Shown piece by piece: positions 42,554 through 52,025 of a stretch of DNA of 64,000 nucleotides (within the stretch, counting starts at the first letter, position 1; the number at the start of each line of letters is the position of its first letter). Made by a program: the position numbers and the translations under genes. The stretch is from Rhabdobacter roseus (GTDB lineage Bacteria; Bacteroidota; Bacteroidia; Cytophagales; Spirosomataceae): NCBI RefSeq assembly GCF_014202275.1, contig NZ_JACHGF010000003.1, positions 682,001 to 746,000 on the forward strand, given 5' to 3'. The notes under the pieces were generated by a model. The model had not been told where the DNA came from. It worked only from the letters and a program-made list of their open reading frames with translations, and made no database searches.

Positions 42554-44317
42554 ATGAAAACAAGTACCTGGATTTTGCTTATCATTGGGTTCCTCAACCA
42601 AACCATCGTTTTGGCCCAGCTCCCACCCATCTTTGAAGCCACCCGGGCACCGCAGGCCCAGACCGAAGCCACAACGCGAAGGTACCTGCCGCCGGTCCGC
42701 ATTCTCTGGAAAACACCCAACGCCGCCATCCAGAACGAGCAGGTACTTTTGAAGCCCGGCAACGGCCAGGCCGACCTCTCGGGCAAAGACCTCTGCCGCC
42801 TCAAAAGTACCGACACCCAGAAACCGGGCCTGCTGCTGGACTTTGGCAAGGAGCTGCACGGTGGCCTGCAAATCGTGACGGGCATGTGGCCCGGCAACAA
42901 GCCAATTACGGTGCGGCTGCGCTTCGGGGAGTCGGTGAGCGAAGCCATGTCGGACATCGAGCCTACCCAAAACGCCACCAACGACCACGCCATGCGCGAC
43001 CTCATCGTACAGGTACCTTGGCTGGGAAAGCTCGAGATTGGCAACACGGGTTTTCGCTTCGTGCGCATCGACGTCGTGGATAGCAACGTGGAGCTGGCGC
43101 TGAAGGAAGTACGCGCCATTTTTATCTTTCGCGATATTCCCTACCTGGGCTCCTTCCGGAGTAGCGATACGCTCCTAAATCAAATCTGGGAAACCGGTGC
43201 CTATACCGTACACCTCAACATGCAAGACTACCTCTGGGACGGCATCAAGCGCGACCGCCTCGTGTGGGTAGGCGACATGCACCCGGAGGTATCAACCATC
43301 AATACCGTTTTTGGGTACAATGACGTTGTTCCGAAAAGCCTCGACCTCTCGCGCGACATCACGCCCCTGCCCCAGTGGATGAACGGCATCAGTACCTACT
43401 CCATGTGGTGGATCATCATTCACCGCGACTGGTACCGGCAGCACGGCGACCTCAAGTACCTCCGCGAGCAGCGCGAGTACCTGGTGAAGCTGCTGGAATT
43501 ACTAAGTACCAAAATCGATGAACAAAACCGCGAAAAGCTCGACGGCCGCTTTCTGGACTGGCCCTCCAGCGAAAACAAGGAAGGCATTCACGCGGGCCTG
43601 CAGGCCATGATGGTGCTGGCGCTGCAAGCGGGAGCTGAGCTGGCGGGTATTTTGGGCGAAAAAGCAGCGGTAAGTACCTGCGAAGAAGCACTCGGTCGGC
43701 TGCGCAGGTACATTCCTAACCCCAACCACTCCAAGCAGGCAGCGGCGCTGCTGGCACTGGCAGGGCTGATGCCCGCCGAGCAGGCCAACCGGGAGGTACT
43801 TGCGGTAGACGGCGCGCGCCACTTTTCAACTTTCTACGGCTACTACATGCTACAGGCCAAAGCCCAGGCCGGTGATTACCAGGGTGCCCTCGACAACATC
43901 CGGGAGTACTGGGGAGCCATGCTCCAGCTCGGTGCCACTACCTTCTGGGAAGATTTTAATCTCGACTGGCTTCCCAATGCCTCGCGCATCGACCGGCTCG
44001 CTCAGCCGGGACAGAAGGATATTCACGGCGACTACGGTGCTTACTGCTACGTGGGTTTTCGGCATAGCCTGGCCCACGGCTGGGCCTCCGGACCGACGCC
44101 CTGGCTCACCGAGCACGTGCTGGGCATCAAGGTGATGGAGCCGGGCTGTAAGGTGATCCAAGTGGAGCCGCACCTGGGCGACCTCACCTTTGCCGAAGGT
44201 ACCTTCCCTACCCCGCACGGGCTCGTGAAAGTAAAACACACCAAACGCCCCGACGGCCGCGTGCAGTCAGACATCAGTGCGCCCAAGCAGGTGAAGATTA
44301 TTCGTCCGAAGCAGTAA
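42554..44317 (+). CDS. Alpha-L-rhamnosidase-like (GH78) secreted glycosidase
   Basis: I choose the ATG at 42554 (587 residues) because it begins a clean signal peptide MKTSTWILLIIGFLNQ that ends near VLAQ. The protein has an N-terminal beta-sandwich and an (alpha/alpha)6 barrel with DGIKRDRLVWVGDMHPE, the GH78 catalytic motif in which Asp and Glu act as acid and base. It probably trims rhamnose from plant or microbial glycans in the periplasm or outside. No partner glycosidase or SusCD is adjacent. Confidence 0.85.
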   Translation: MKTSTWILLIIGFLNQTIVLAQLPPIFEATRAPQAQTEATTRRYLPPVRILWKTPNAAIQNEQVLLKPGNGQADLSGKDLCRLKSTDTQKPGLLLDFGKELHGGLQIVTGMWPGNKPITVRLRFGESVSEAMSDIEPTQNATNDHAMRDLIVQVPWLGKLEIGNTGFRFVRIDVVDSNVELALKEVRAIFIFRDIPYLGSFRSSDTLLNQIWETGAYTVHLNMQDYLWDGIKRDRLVWVGDMHPEVSTINTVFGYNDVVPKSLDLSRDITPLPQWMNGISTYSMWWIIIHRDWYRQHGDLKYLREQREYLVKLLELLSTKIDEQNREKLDGRFLDWPSSENKEGIHAGLQAMMVLALQAGAELAGILGEKAAVSTCEEALGRLRRYIPNPNHSKQAAALLALAGLMPAEQANREVLAVDGARHFSTFYGYYMLQAKAQAGDYQGALDNIREYWGAMLQLGATTFWEDFNLDWLPNASRIDRLAQPGQKDIHGDYGAYCYVGFRHSLAHGWASGPTPWLTEHVLGIKVMEPGCKVIQVEPHLGDLTFAEGTFPTPHGLVKVKHTKRPDGRVQSDISAPKQVKIIRPKQ

Positions 44318-44322
44318 AGTAC

Positions 44323-45150
44323 CTACTTCCCCTCCCAGCGGGGAGGGCGCTTTTCGCGGAAAGCAGCGATGCCTTCCCGCGCATCTTCCGACTGCACCAG
44401 CCGGTCGAGCTGGGCTTTCAGGTACGCGTGCTGCTGGGTGGGGGGTACTTCAAAGAGCGCGTTGAACGTTTCCATACCCACCCGAATGGCCAGCGGGGCG
44501 TTTTCGCTGATCTGCTTCGCCAGGGTCTGTACCTCCTGCCCGATCTGGTCCGGCGCCGACAGGCCCGTAACTAGCCCCATCGCCAGGGCCTCCTGGGCCG
44601 AAAACGACCGCCCCGTCAGGCACAGCTCAAGTACCCGGCGCGGTGGCAAAATGCGCAGCAGCGACGCCATCACCTGCATGGGCCACAGCCCGCGCTTCAC
44701 TTCCGGCAGGCCAAAGGTAGCCTCGGGGGTACTTACCACCAGGGTGCAGCCCGCCAGCAGCAAAAATCCCCCCGCCAATACCGGCCCCTCCACCTGTGCA
44801 ATACACGGCTTCTGTAAGTCGATGAACGCGTCGCCGAGCGTAATGGGTACCTGAGGAAGAGGTAAATCCGGATTTTTCAAATCAGCCGCGGCATCCCGAA
44901 AGGCATTCAGGTCGGCCCCGGCGCAGAACACCGGTCCTTCGGCGGCCAGCACCACGCAACGTACCGCTGGGGTGTAATGCGCATAGGCCAACGCGAACGC
45001 AATCTCCTCGGCCATGGTGGGTGTGAAGGCGTTGCGCTTTTCGGGCCGCGCCAGCGTGATGGTGAATACGTGCCCGTTCAGAGCCGTTTGGAGGTACTTT
45101 AATCTACCTAGCTCAAAGGCTTGAACCGCTTCTTTGGAATAAAAACGCAT
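44323..45150 (-). CDS. Enoyl-CoA hydratase/isomerase family protein
   Basis: This 275-residue crotonase-fold enzyme has RPEKRNAFTPTM, the first oxyanion-hole segment EGPVFCAGADLNAF, and the second GPVLAGGFLLLAGCTLVVSTPEATFGLPEVKRGLWP. It sits 66 bp after a HMG-CoA lyase gene on the same strand, so methylglutaconyl-CoA hydratase of leucine breakdown is the likely activity. The Glu residues expected for full hydratase activity are partly replaced (GPVLAGG), so the reaction is uncertain. It ends only 5 bp from the convergent GH78-like gene. Confidence 0.82.
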   Translation of the reverse strand: MRFYSKEAVQAFELGRLKYLQTALNGHVFTITLARPEKRNAFTPTMAEEIAFALAYAHYTPAVRCVVLAAEGPVFCAGADLNAFRDAAADLKNPDLPLPQVPITLGDAFIDLQKPCIAQVEGPVLAGGFLLLAGCTLVVSTPEATFGLPEVKRGLWPMQVMASLLRILPPRRVLELCLTGRSFSAQEALAMGLVTGLSAPDQIGQEVQTLAKQISENAPLAIRVGMETFNALFEVPPTQQHAYLKAQLDRLVQSEDAREGIAAFREKRPPRWEGK

Positions 45151-45216
45151 CGTTGTTTATGTTTCAAAAAGTACCTTAGCACATTACCCTCAAGGTACTT
45201 TGGTTCAACCATTAGC

Positions 45217-46071
45217 TCACTGTACCAAGGCCGCAAACTGCTGGCGGGCCTGTGCCAAAAGTACCTCGTCCAGCGCCAGCGCCTCGCCTTTTTCCTGGGC
45301 AAAAGCCACGAGGTTCTCGGTAGGCATGTTACCCACGAGCTCGTCTTGTGCCATGGGGCAGCCGCCGTAGCCCAGCAGCGCGCCGTCGAACCGGCGGCAA
45401 CCGGCCGCGTAGGCCGCCGCTACCTTTTCGCGCCAGTGCTGCGGGGTAGTATGGAAATGCGCCCCAAATTCCAGCGCCGTCCTAGATTCCGGGGTACTTA
45501 ATAGTCCGGTAAATAGCTCCGTAATTGTCTCCGGAGTAGCCACGCCCACGGTATCCGACAGCGAGAAAGTCCGGATGCCCAGCGCCGCCAGTTTTTCGAT
45601 CCACTCCAAAGCCACCTCCGGGGCCCAGGGGTCGCCGTAGGGATTTCCGAAGCCCATCGAGATGTAGATCACCAGCTCCTTACCGTACTGCTCGCAAAGT
45701 ACCTGCATGGCTTCCACCCGCCCCACCGACGCCTCGATGGTGGCGTTGGTATTGCGCCGCTGAAAGGTCTCCGAAATCGAAAAGGGGTACCCCAGGTAGG
45801 TCAGCGCGTCGAACTGGCAGGCCTCCTGTGCGCCCCGCTCGTTGGCTACGATGGCCAGCAGGCGGCTCGAAGTACCCGTCCGGTCTAGGCCCCTAAGTAC
45901 CTCCGCCGTGTCGCGTACCTGCGGCATGGCGCGCGGCGACACAAAACTACCCAGGTCGATGGTGTCGAAGCCCACCCGCAGAAGGGTACTTAGGTACTTG
46001 ATCTTTTCTTCCGTGGGGATAAACGGCAGGTACCCCTGCCAGGCATCCCTCGGACACTCGATGATTTTCAT
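45217..46071 (-). CDS. Hydroxymethylglutaryl-CoA lyase
   Basis: This 284-residue TIM-barrel enzyme cleaves HMG-CoA to acetyl-CoA and acetoacetate in leucine catabolism. It has the family opening IIECPRDAWQG (related to VEVGPRDGLQ), the metal-binding FGAHFHTT histidines, and the active-site loop GCPMAQDELVGNMPTE. It precedes an enoyl-CoA hydratase gene. The start is the ATG at 46071. Confidence 0.9.
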   Translation of the reverse strand: MKIIECPRDAWQGYLPFIPTEEKIKYLSTLLRVGFDTIDLGSFVSPRAMPQVRDTAEVLRGLDRTGTSSRLLAIVANERGAQEACQFDALTYLGYPFSISETFQRRNTNATIEASVGRVEAMQVLCEQYGKELVIYISMGFGNPYGDPWAPEVALEWIEKLAALGIRTFSLSDTVGVATPETITELFTGLLSTPESRTALEFGAHFHTTPQHWREKVAAAYAAGCRRFDGALLGYGGCPMAQDELVGNMPTENLVAFAQEKGEALALDEVLLAQARQQFAALVQ

Positions 46072-46216
46072 TTTTCTGTCGGATGAAGTAGTTGCTTTCG
46101 TAAGTATAACAAAAAAACGACGGCACTGGCTACTTTTCCGGCTTCCGTACTAGGTAAGTCGAGAAAAAAAGACCATCTTGGTACTTATTAAAAAAATTTA
46201 TTAACCCTTTATCCCT

Positions 46217-47146
46217 ATGCTTGCACGTCGTCGTTTTCTGCAAAAATCGCTGGCAGGTACCCTAGGCCTGGCGGCAGCTACCTCTTCCCTGGCGTACAGC
46301 CAGCCGCTGGCGGCTCCCAAGCCCTTCAAGCTGGGTATCTCTACCTACTCCTACTGGCACTTCCGGACGCCCAAAGTACCCATCGAGAAGGTGATCGACG
46401 AAGCCGCGGCGCTGGACGTGGAGGGCGTGGACATCCTGCACCGGCAAATGGAAAGCGAGGACAATGCCTACCTGCAAAAGCTCAAGCGCCACGCTTTCCT
46501 AAACGGCGTGGACCTGATTAGCCTCTCGATCCATCAGGATTTTGTGGAAGCCGATCCCGCCGAACGCCGCAAGCACATCGAGCACACCAAAAATTGCATT
46601 GAGCTGGCTTATAAAATGGGGATTCCGAGTATCCGGCTCAACTCCGGGCGCTGGAACACGATCCAATCGTTCGACGACCTCATGGCCAACCGTGGTGTGG
46701 AGTCCGTGCTGGAAGGCTACACCGAAGACGACGGCTTCAAATGGTGCATCGACAGCATTGAGCAGTGCCTGCCCAAAGCCGCCGAGTGCGGCGTGGTGCT
46801 AGCGCTCGAAAACCACTGGGGCCTCACCTCCACGCCCGAAGGCCTGCTGCGTATCCGTAAGGCCATCGACTCGCCCTGGATGGGCGTGCTGCTCGACACC
46901 GGTAACTTCCTGGAAAACCCCTACGACAAGCTAAAAATGGTAGCGCCCCACGCCAATTTCGTACAGGCCAAAACCTACTACGGCGGCGGCGAGTGGTACA
47001 CCCTCGACCTCGACTACAAGCGAATATTTGGCATCCTGCGCGAAGCAGGCTACCAGGGATACATTTCCCTGGAATTTGAAGGCAAAGAGGCCGCCGAGTC
47101 CGGCGTCCGGAAGAGCATTGCGATGTTGCGGGAGGCGATGGGTTGA
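46217..47146 (+). CDS. Tat-exported sugar phosphate isomerase/epimerase-like protein
   Basis: This 309-residue xylose-isomerase-like TIM barrel is preceded by a twin-arginine signal (ARRRFLQKSLAGTLGLAAATSSLAYSQP). Metal-site features include HRQMES, ALENHWGLTSTPEG and GVLLDTGNF, as in hydroxypyruvate or 3-dehydroshikimate-type family members. A periplasmic location is unusual for an enzyme of sugar phosphates, so the true substrate may be a free sugar or inositol. The gene is divergent from the HMG-CoA lyase gene. Confidence 0.85.
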   Translation: MLARRRFLQKSLAGTLGLAAATSSLAYSQPLAAPKPFKLGISTYSYWHFRTPKVPIEKVIDEAAALDVEGVDILHRQMESEDNAYLQKLKRHAFLNGVDLISLSIHQDFVEADPAERRKHIEHTKNCIELAYKMGIPSIRLNSGRWNTIQSFDDLMANRGVESVLEGYTEDDGFKWCIDSIEQCLPKAAECGVVLALENHWGLTSTPEGLLRIRKAIDSPWMGVLLDTGNFLENPYDKLKMVAPHANFVQAKTYYGGGEWYTLDLDYKRIFGILREAGYQGYISLEFEGKEAAESGVRKSIAMLREAMG

Positions 47147-47250
47147 AGTACCTGGATTGGCTGTATGCCTTGCATAGCCTGTGGTACTTCTAAATAGTAG
47201 TAGCACAGCTAGCACCAAGCCCTGCTTAGGTCTTTTCGATTAACCCTTTT

Positions 47251-47634
47251 TTATACTATATCGAATAAAGCCAAGAAGACGTAAACGACCAACGCCATAC
47301 CGATTATAATAACTAGTATGGGTACTATTGCTAAGTTAAAATAAGAATCTAATTCGACCAGCTCGGGATTTTCGGGGTCATAGACTAAATCAACATGAGT
47401 ACCCTCACGATAACGAGTTGGGTTAGAGCCAGATCCTAATTCTTTTGTTATCCAAACATCCTCTCTTGTCCGAAACCTGACAATAGGATAATAAAATTCC
47501 TCTCTCATCTTTAATGAGTAAACTACCCCTCTCACTTTTATACCGTAGACCTTCAAATAATTATTCTCCCGAATTTTTTCGATTCCAGCGATTATCAAGC
47601 AAACTCCTAAAATTGTTAAGATAATTTCAACCAT
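47251..47634 (-). CDS. DUF3592 family membrane protein
   Basis: This 127-residue protein has two membrane helices, near residues 3-18 and 105-124, flanking a beta-rich domain with YYPIVRFRTREDVW and GTHVDLVYDPENPELVELDSY, the signature of DUF3592 proteins. The function is unknown. It is a single gene whose GC is lower than its neighbours. Confidence 0.8.
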   Translation of the reverse strand: MVEIILTILGVCLIIAGIEKIRENNYLKVYGIKVRGVVYSLKMREEFYYPIVRFRTREDVWITKELGSGSNPTRYREGTHVDLVYDPENPELVELDSYFNLAIVPILVIIIGMALVVYVFLALFDIV

Positions 47635-47834
47635 TGTTTTTATCGAAGCCTAGGTTTTCAGGATCTCTGCCTACCGATCAGTTTCTTCATAGCATCATAA
47701 AGTTTATTGGACTTTAAAGGTAGTATTTTAGGTACTTAGAGCCAAAATGAAATCTTGCTCTACGCTGCGTGCCGTCTCAGACTACGCCTTATTTAAGAAT
47801 AACTTGAAAAGCGTAGTACGAAACTACAAGAAAC

Positions 47835-47872
47835 AAAGCGACCGCCTCTGATTAATCAGGGACGGTCGCTTT
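47835..47872 (-). terminator. Terminator after the PepSY-like gene
   Basis: AAAGCGACCG and CGGTCGCTTT form a 10-bp stem enclosing the palindrome CTGATTAATCAG at 47848-47859. It lies 65 bp past the end of the minus-strand gene and has T-rich flanks on both sides, so it could work in either direction. Confidence 0.7.
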
Positions 47873-47937
47873 ATTTTTGGTCGCCAGGTGCAGCATGAGT
47901 ACGCACTCCGGCTCCGTTAGTTCAAGCTTACTTCTTC

Positions 47938-48474
47938 CTACCGTTTCGGCATCTTCACGGCGCTTCCTTTTGAATCAAAGTACATTTCTTTTCCACCTAC
48001 CTGCGTGGAATAGTACGTATTGTCTCCTACCTGAATTTCGTAGGCTGAGGTTGCATTTTGTTTCTTAAGTGCACTCTGTACGGAAGACGGCAGATCGCTC
48101 GTATTCGTACTGGTCCGGGTTTCGATCATCCGACCATCCTGCCCGTAGAGAACCGACCTGTTTTTGCCGTCCTGGGTGAACGAACTCCTGTAAACATCAT
48201 TATTGTATTCCCAAGTGGCACCGGTAACGCCCGAATAATCAGTACCAAAGCTGGATTGAATGTTTTGGGGAATTCTATTCATATCCATCGAATTGTAGGT
48301 ACCCTGTCCCATGTAGGGAGTCGTTGATGTGCGGTTGCCTGCGTTCTGTGGTACCGTAGTTCCCGGCGTGCTTTGTGGCGTAGTCTGTGCTGGTGTGCCC
48401 TGTGGCGTTGTCTGTGCCATGGTTCCGAAGACAACAGATGCCATCAGAGCCGTAAAAAAAATGGTGCGTTTCAT
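47938..48474 (-). CDS. Secreted PepSY-like domain protein
   Basis: This 178-residue protein has a signal peptide ending near TMAQ, a Thr/Pro/Gln-rich repeat (TPQGTPAQTTPQSTPGTT) and a C-terminal domain with two similar halves (VTGATWEYNNDVYRSSF, YEIQVGDNTYYSTQVGGKEMYFDSKG) that resembles PepSY-like/BLIP-type beta domains. Such proteins are exported or surface proteins of unknown ligand. Confidence 0.7.
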   Translation of the reverse strand: MKRTIFFTALMASVVFGTMAQTTPQGTPAQTTPQSTPGTTVPQNAGNRTSTTPYMGQGTYNSMDMNRIPQNIQSSFGTDYSGVTGATWEYNNDVYRSSFTQDGKNRSVLYGQDGRMIETRTSTNTSDLPSSVQSALKKQNATSAYEIQVGDNTYYSTQVGGKEMYFDSKGSAVKMPKR

Positions 48475-48787
48475 AGCTACTAAGTTTAGTTTGAGTTTTT
48501 AGATTGAAAGACTGGTTAAAGAAAAAGAATCTTGCCACGTACCTCCCTATCTCAACCCAGAACACAACTGCCTACTGATATACGTATGGGTACAAATAGG
48601 CCGCGTAGTAACTGTAGTGAAGAAAATCATTATTTATCCTGATTTTATTATACCCTACTTGATAGAATAAGTAAGTGAGGTATAAGGCGCAAAAAACTCC
48701 CCAGCATGTACCCTTTGTTTGGCATAGGGCCGTTACCCTACGATCCCGGTCAGAATGAAGGATTTAATCACTATAGAATACTCCTCT
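48475..48787. other. Intergenic stretch of about 310 bp
   Basis: I see no gene, repeat or clear promoter. It borders a tract (48788-51870) in which the AAGTACC/GGTACTT word is absent. Confidence 0.45.
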
Positions 48788-49465
48788 TCATTGCAAGTCT
48801 GACAGCTCAGGCAGCTTTCCTTTGTAGTGACCACCTATTGGAATACGGATCTCACCGATATATACCTCATTTTTACCTATCACCGTCAGACGTAACAAGT
48901 TAACCAAATACGACCGATGGACTCGACAAAACTGCCCCTGCGGCATCAAATCGCAAACGGCTTTCATCGTCATGTGCGTAATATAGTTGCCGGTGATGGT
49001 TTTAAGAAGTAAATAGTCTCGTATTGATTGGACCAGCAAGATATCCTGATGTTCAATTTTTAACAACTTTCCATTCACCTTGAAATAGGAGTAGGTGCTT
49101 TCAGGCTTCTTGTCCTGAAGCCTCTGAAAGCGCGAAATGCTCTTAGCAAGCCTTTCATACGTAACCGGTTTAAGTAGGTAATCAACAGCCTCCAGCTCAT
49201 AGCTATCGGCTCCGTATTCCGGGAAAGCAGTCGTGAAGATGACTGCCGGTGGATTTTTTAAGCTTTTGATAAAATCTATTCCACTTATAACAGGCATTTT
49301 TATGTCGAGAAAAATCAGATCCGGTGAGGTGTTGGCAATTGCTTCAAAAGCTTCAACGGCATTGGCATATTTTCCCAGAAGATGAAGTTTCGGTGTCCTA
49401 GAAATGTGGCTTTCCAGCACCAGCCTTGCCAGAGGTTCATCGTCAACAATAATACAGGTTATCAT
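48788..49465 (-). CDS. LytTR-family response regulator
   Basis: This 225-residue regulator has a receiver domain with the acidic pair Asp8/Asp9 and phosphoacceptor Asp54 in LIFLDIKMP, and a C-terminal LytTR DNA-binding domain (about 125-220) with FCRVHRSYLVNL. It overlaps the histidine kinase gene by 4 bp. The divergent TlpA-like gene is a plausible target. Confidence 0.93.
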   Translation of the reverse strand: MITCIIVDDEPLARLVLESHISRTPKLHLLGKYANAVEAFEAIANTSPDLIFLDIKMPVISGIDFIKSLKNPPAVIFTTAFPEYGADSYELEAVDYLLKPVTYERLAKSISRFQRLQDKKPESTYSYFKVNGKLLKIEHQDILLVQSIRDYLLLKTITGNYITHMTMKAVCDLMPQGQFCRVHRSYLVNLLRLTVIGKNEVYIGEIRIPIGGHYKGKLPELSDLQ

Positions 49466-50544
49466 CGCGACTTCAAATTAATGCTAAGGTGTACTTCATA
49501 GTGATCCGAATTCTCTATTATCTCAACCCAATGTGCTTGTGGGTAAAGTAGTGCCAACCTTTTTTGGGCGTTTGTGTGGCCAATGCCGGATCGGGCGTCA
49601 GTTAACTCTATAGCTGGTTTGCTGTTTTTGATTTCCATAACTAATTGATTTCCCAAAAGACAAATGATGATTTGTACATACCCGGTGCCAATTTCATTTC
49701 GGATACCATGTTTGAAAGCATTTTCAATGTATGGTAAAAGTAGGAGCGGCTCAATGCAGACCTTGTTTGTAATCCCTTGCGTGTCAAATAAAATAGAAAT
49801 TCTTTCAGAAAACCGCACAGATTCTACGCTCACATAGTTTTGGATAAAATCTATCTCCTGCTCCAGACCGACATGGGGACGGGCGGAATCGTAGAGGATG
49901 TATCGCATGATCCCGGTATGCCTAGCAACCAGGTCGGCAGTTTTAGCTGATCCTTGCAAGGCCAGTCCGTAAATATTGTTCAGCGTGTTGAAAAAGAAAT
50001 GCGGGTGGAGCTGAGCTTTCAGAGAATCAAGCTCCATTTCAAGTTGCTGCCGGCGTAGCGTCTCTACCTGTTTCGACAGCCTAGCGGCTCTTATATAATA
50101 GGCTAACGCGGTGATGACCAGCAACTCCCGTAAAATATAGACGACGCTAAAATGAATAACGGTATTCGTTTTGTACCATCTTTCTGCGCGGGAGGTGATG
50201 CTTTCCGGCAGAAAATGCATATGAGAGATCAACCTGTAATTGAGCACATAGTAGTAGTTCAATAAAATCAGGAACCCGATCAGCAGCAGAGAGAAATAAA
50301 CCCGATTCCCTGAAAAAAGATACCGCTCAACAAGGAACTTGTAGTAAAGCCAGAACGGAAGGATGTTGAGTGCTCCGTAAAGCACCCGTTCAGGAATTTC
50401 CCGGAAGAAAAGTACAGTTGAATTCCGTTCGTTGAAATTGTATTCCAAACTGCTCAATACAGGGAAAAGTATAAAGTAGATGAGGAAGAACGCGACTTCA
50501 ACAGGTCTGATCTCTGGCTTCAGGATATTTTTAAACAACTTCAT
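49462..50544 (-). CDS. LytS-type sensor histidine kinase
   Basis: This 360-residue membrane kinase has four helices in the first 150 residues, then the His-kinase box QLHPHFFFNTLNNIYGL with His182 as phosphoacceptor, and an ATPase domain with IENAFKHGI. It is coupled to the LytTR regulator gene by a 4-bp overlap. The input signal is unknown. Such pairs in Bacteroidota usually control adjacent genes. Confidence 0.92.
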   Translation of the reverse strand: MKLFKNILKPEIRPVEVAFFLIYFILFPVLSSLEYNFNERNSTVLFFREIPERVLYGALNILPFWLYYKFLVERYLFSGNRVYFSLLLIGFLILLNYYYVLNYRLISHMHFLPESITSRAERWYKTNTVIHFSVVYILRELLVITALAYYIRAARLSKQVETLRRQQLEMELDSLKAQLHPHFFFNTLNNIYGLALQGSAKTADLVARHTGIMRYILYDSARPHVGLEQEIDFIQNYVSVESVRFSERISILFDTQGITNKVCIEPLLLLPYIENAFKHGIRNEIGTGYVQIIICLLGNQLVMEIKNSKPAIELTDARSGIGHTNAQKRLALLYPQAHWVEIIENSDHYEVHLSINLKSR

Positions 50545-50742
50545 TTCAAGAAATTTATCAGGAGTTTTGATAACCTAGCGACCTTCTTTCCGGAAAGCCC
50601 TTCATTTTCGACAAAACCGGCAAATATTTCGACAAAACAACACGAAAACTGCTTAGGTCGAAATAACTGTCTGTCTGGACTAAACGTAAAGGAAACATTT
50701 TTGAATAGGATTTATTTTGCCAAGACATAAACCTTATTTCAG

Positions 50743-51870
50743 ATGAAAAGACGGGCATTTTTCCTAATTGCATTTTTTGGTCTTGTACTTCATGATCTAG
50801 CCAAAGGTCAGAATGTTTTTGACATTATTGCCGCAGTAAAAAGCCGTCAGGCTGAGTTAAAATCATTTTCGTATAGGTTAAACCGGACAGATACGCTGGT
50901 AACCGGGGACTTACGGAATATGTCGGGAAGGGCCATACTGGAAAAAGACAGCGGCGACAAACCGATCGGCTTTTTGTTCTGGGCGCAGAGAGATGGATTT
51001 GACCAGCAAACCGTCTACGACGGGCGCGTCGCCTATGTAGCAGACACTTCCAAAAGAACCTACCGGATGATATCAAACCCTTCTCCGAACCTCTTTTTCA
51101 GTACTACCGGCGGACAGATGATCGTAGAAGATCTGATCCAGCTGGATACTAGCAGTGCCGTCGGAATTACGGCTTCCGAGAACCAAGATAGCTATTCTCT
51201 TACCCTTAACTACCCTGATTTAAGGGAACATGATGTCATAAAGCGTTACAAGCTAGTGACGATTGACAAAAAGACGATGTTGCCTATTTCGGTGAAACAG
51301 CACCAGGAAACGCTCGGGAAGGTTCAAGATCTGAACTTTCAGATTCTAGAACTTAAAACGAGCCAGGAGCAGCAGTATGATTTTTCAGAACCCCTGTTCC
51401 TCAGGAACTACCTGCAGGAAGCCGTCCCGATCCGGGCTGAGAATACTCTACTGCGGTTAAAAGGTAACATGGCCCCGGTAATGGAGCTACCTTCTTTTGA
51501 AGACACAAAAAAATATCCCATTCTAGCGAAAGGAAAAGTAACCCTACTGGATTTTTGGGAAGTATGGTGCGCTCCGTGCATAGCCTCAATGCCGAAGGTC
51601 CAGCAGCTTTATGATCGTTATAAAGAAGTGGGGCTTCAGGTCTACGGGATTACGCATGAGGCCGATCAGCTGGAAACAGCCCGTAAACGTGTGGAAAAAA
51701 GCAAGGTCACTTTCCCGATGCTTATGGGCAATGAGCATTCCAGGAAAGCCTACCATCTGTCCGCGATTCCCCTTTATATACTGATTGACAAATACGGGAA
51801 AGTGGTGTACCTGAGTGAAGGATTTTCTGACGAACTGGAACGGGAGATACAGAAAGCCTTAGCGGATTAA
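50743..51870 (+). CDS. TlpA-like exported thioredoxin-fold protein
   Basis: This 375-residue protein has a signal peptide (residues 1-22), a beta-rich N-terminal region of about 220 residues, and a C-terminal thioredoxin domain with active site WCAPC (Cys276, Cys279) and the cis-Pro segment SAIPLYILIDKYGKVV. It would act as a periplasmic thiol-disulfide oxidoreductase. It is divergent from the LytTR/His-kinase pair with a 200-bp gap, so regulation by that pair is likely. Confidence 0.88.
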   Translation: MKRRAFFLIAFFGLVLHDLAKGQNVFDIIAAVKSRQAELKSFSYRLNRTDTLVTGDLRNMSGRAILEKDSGDKPIGFLFWAQRDGFDQQTVYDGRVAYVADTSKRTYRMISNPSPNLFFSTTGGQMIVEDLIQLDTSSAVGITASENQDSYSLTLNYPDLREHDVIKRYKLVTIDKKTMLPISVKQHQETLGKVQDLNFQILELKTSQEQQYDFSEPLFLRNYLQEAVPIRAENTLLRLKGNMAPVMELPSFEDTKKYPILAKGKVTLLDFWEVWCAPCIASMPKVQQLYDRYKEVGLQVYGITHEADQLETARKRVEKSKVTFPMLMGNEHSRKAYHLSAIPLYILIDKYGKVVYLSEGFSDELEREIQKALAD

Positions 51871-51977
51871 AATCAGATTGTTCTTTAAATTAAGAGCATG
51901 CACTGCCCAGGGTAAACGAAGGTTAAAAAAAACGTAAGTGCCTCACAAAAAGCAATTTGACATAAAAGAGTCCATAG

Positions 51978-52007
51978 CTGTGGTACCGCTCTCTAGCAGT
52001 ACCACAG
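51978..52007. terminator. Hairpin between convergent genes
   Basis: CTGTGGTAC pairs with GTACCACAG around a GCT/AGC inner stem. No clear T-run follows, so it may protect 3' ends rather than terminate. Its arms contain GTACC. Confidence 0.5.
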
Positions 52008-52025
52008 ATCATTCAGCTTGCTTCC

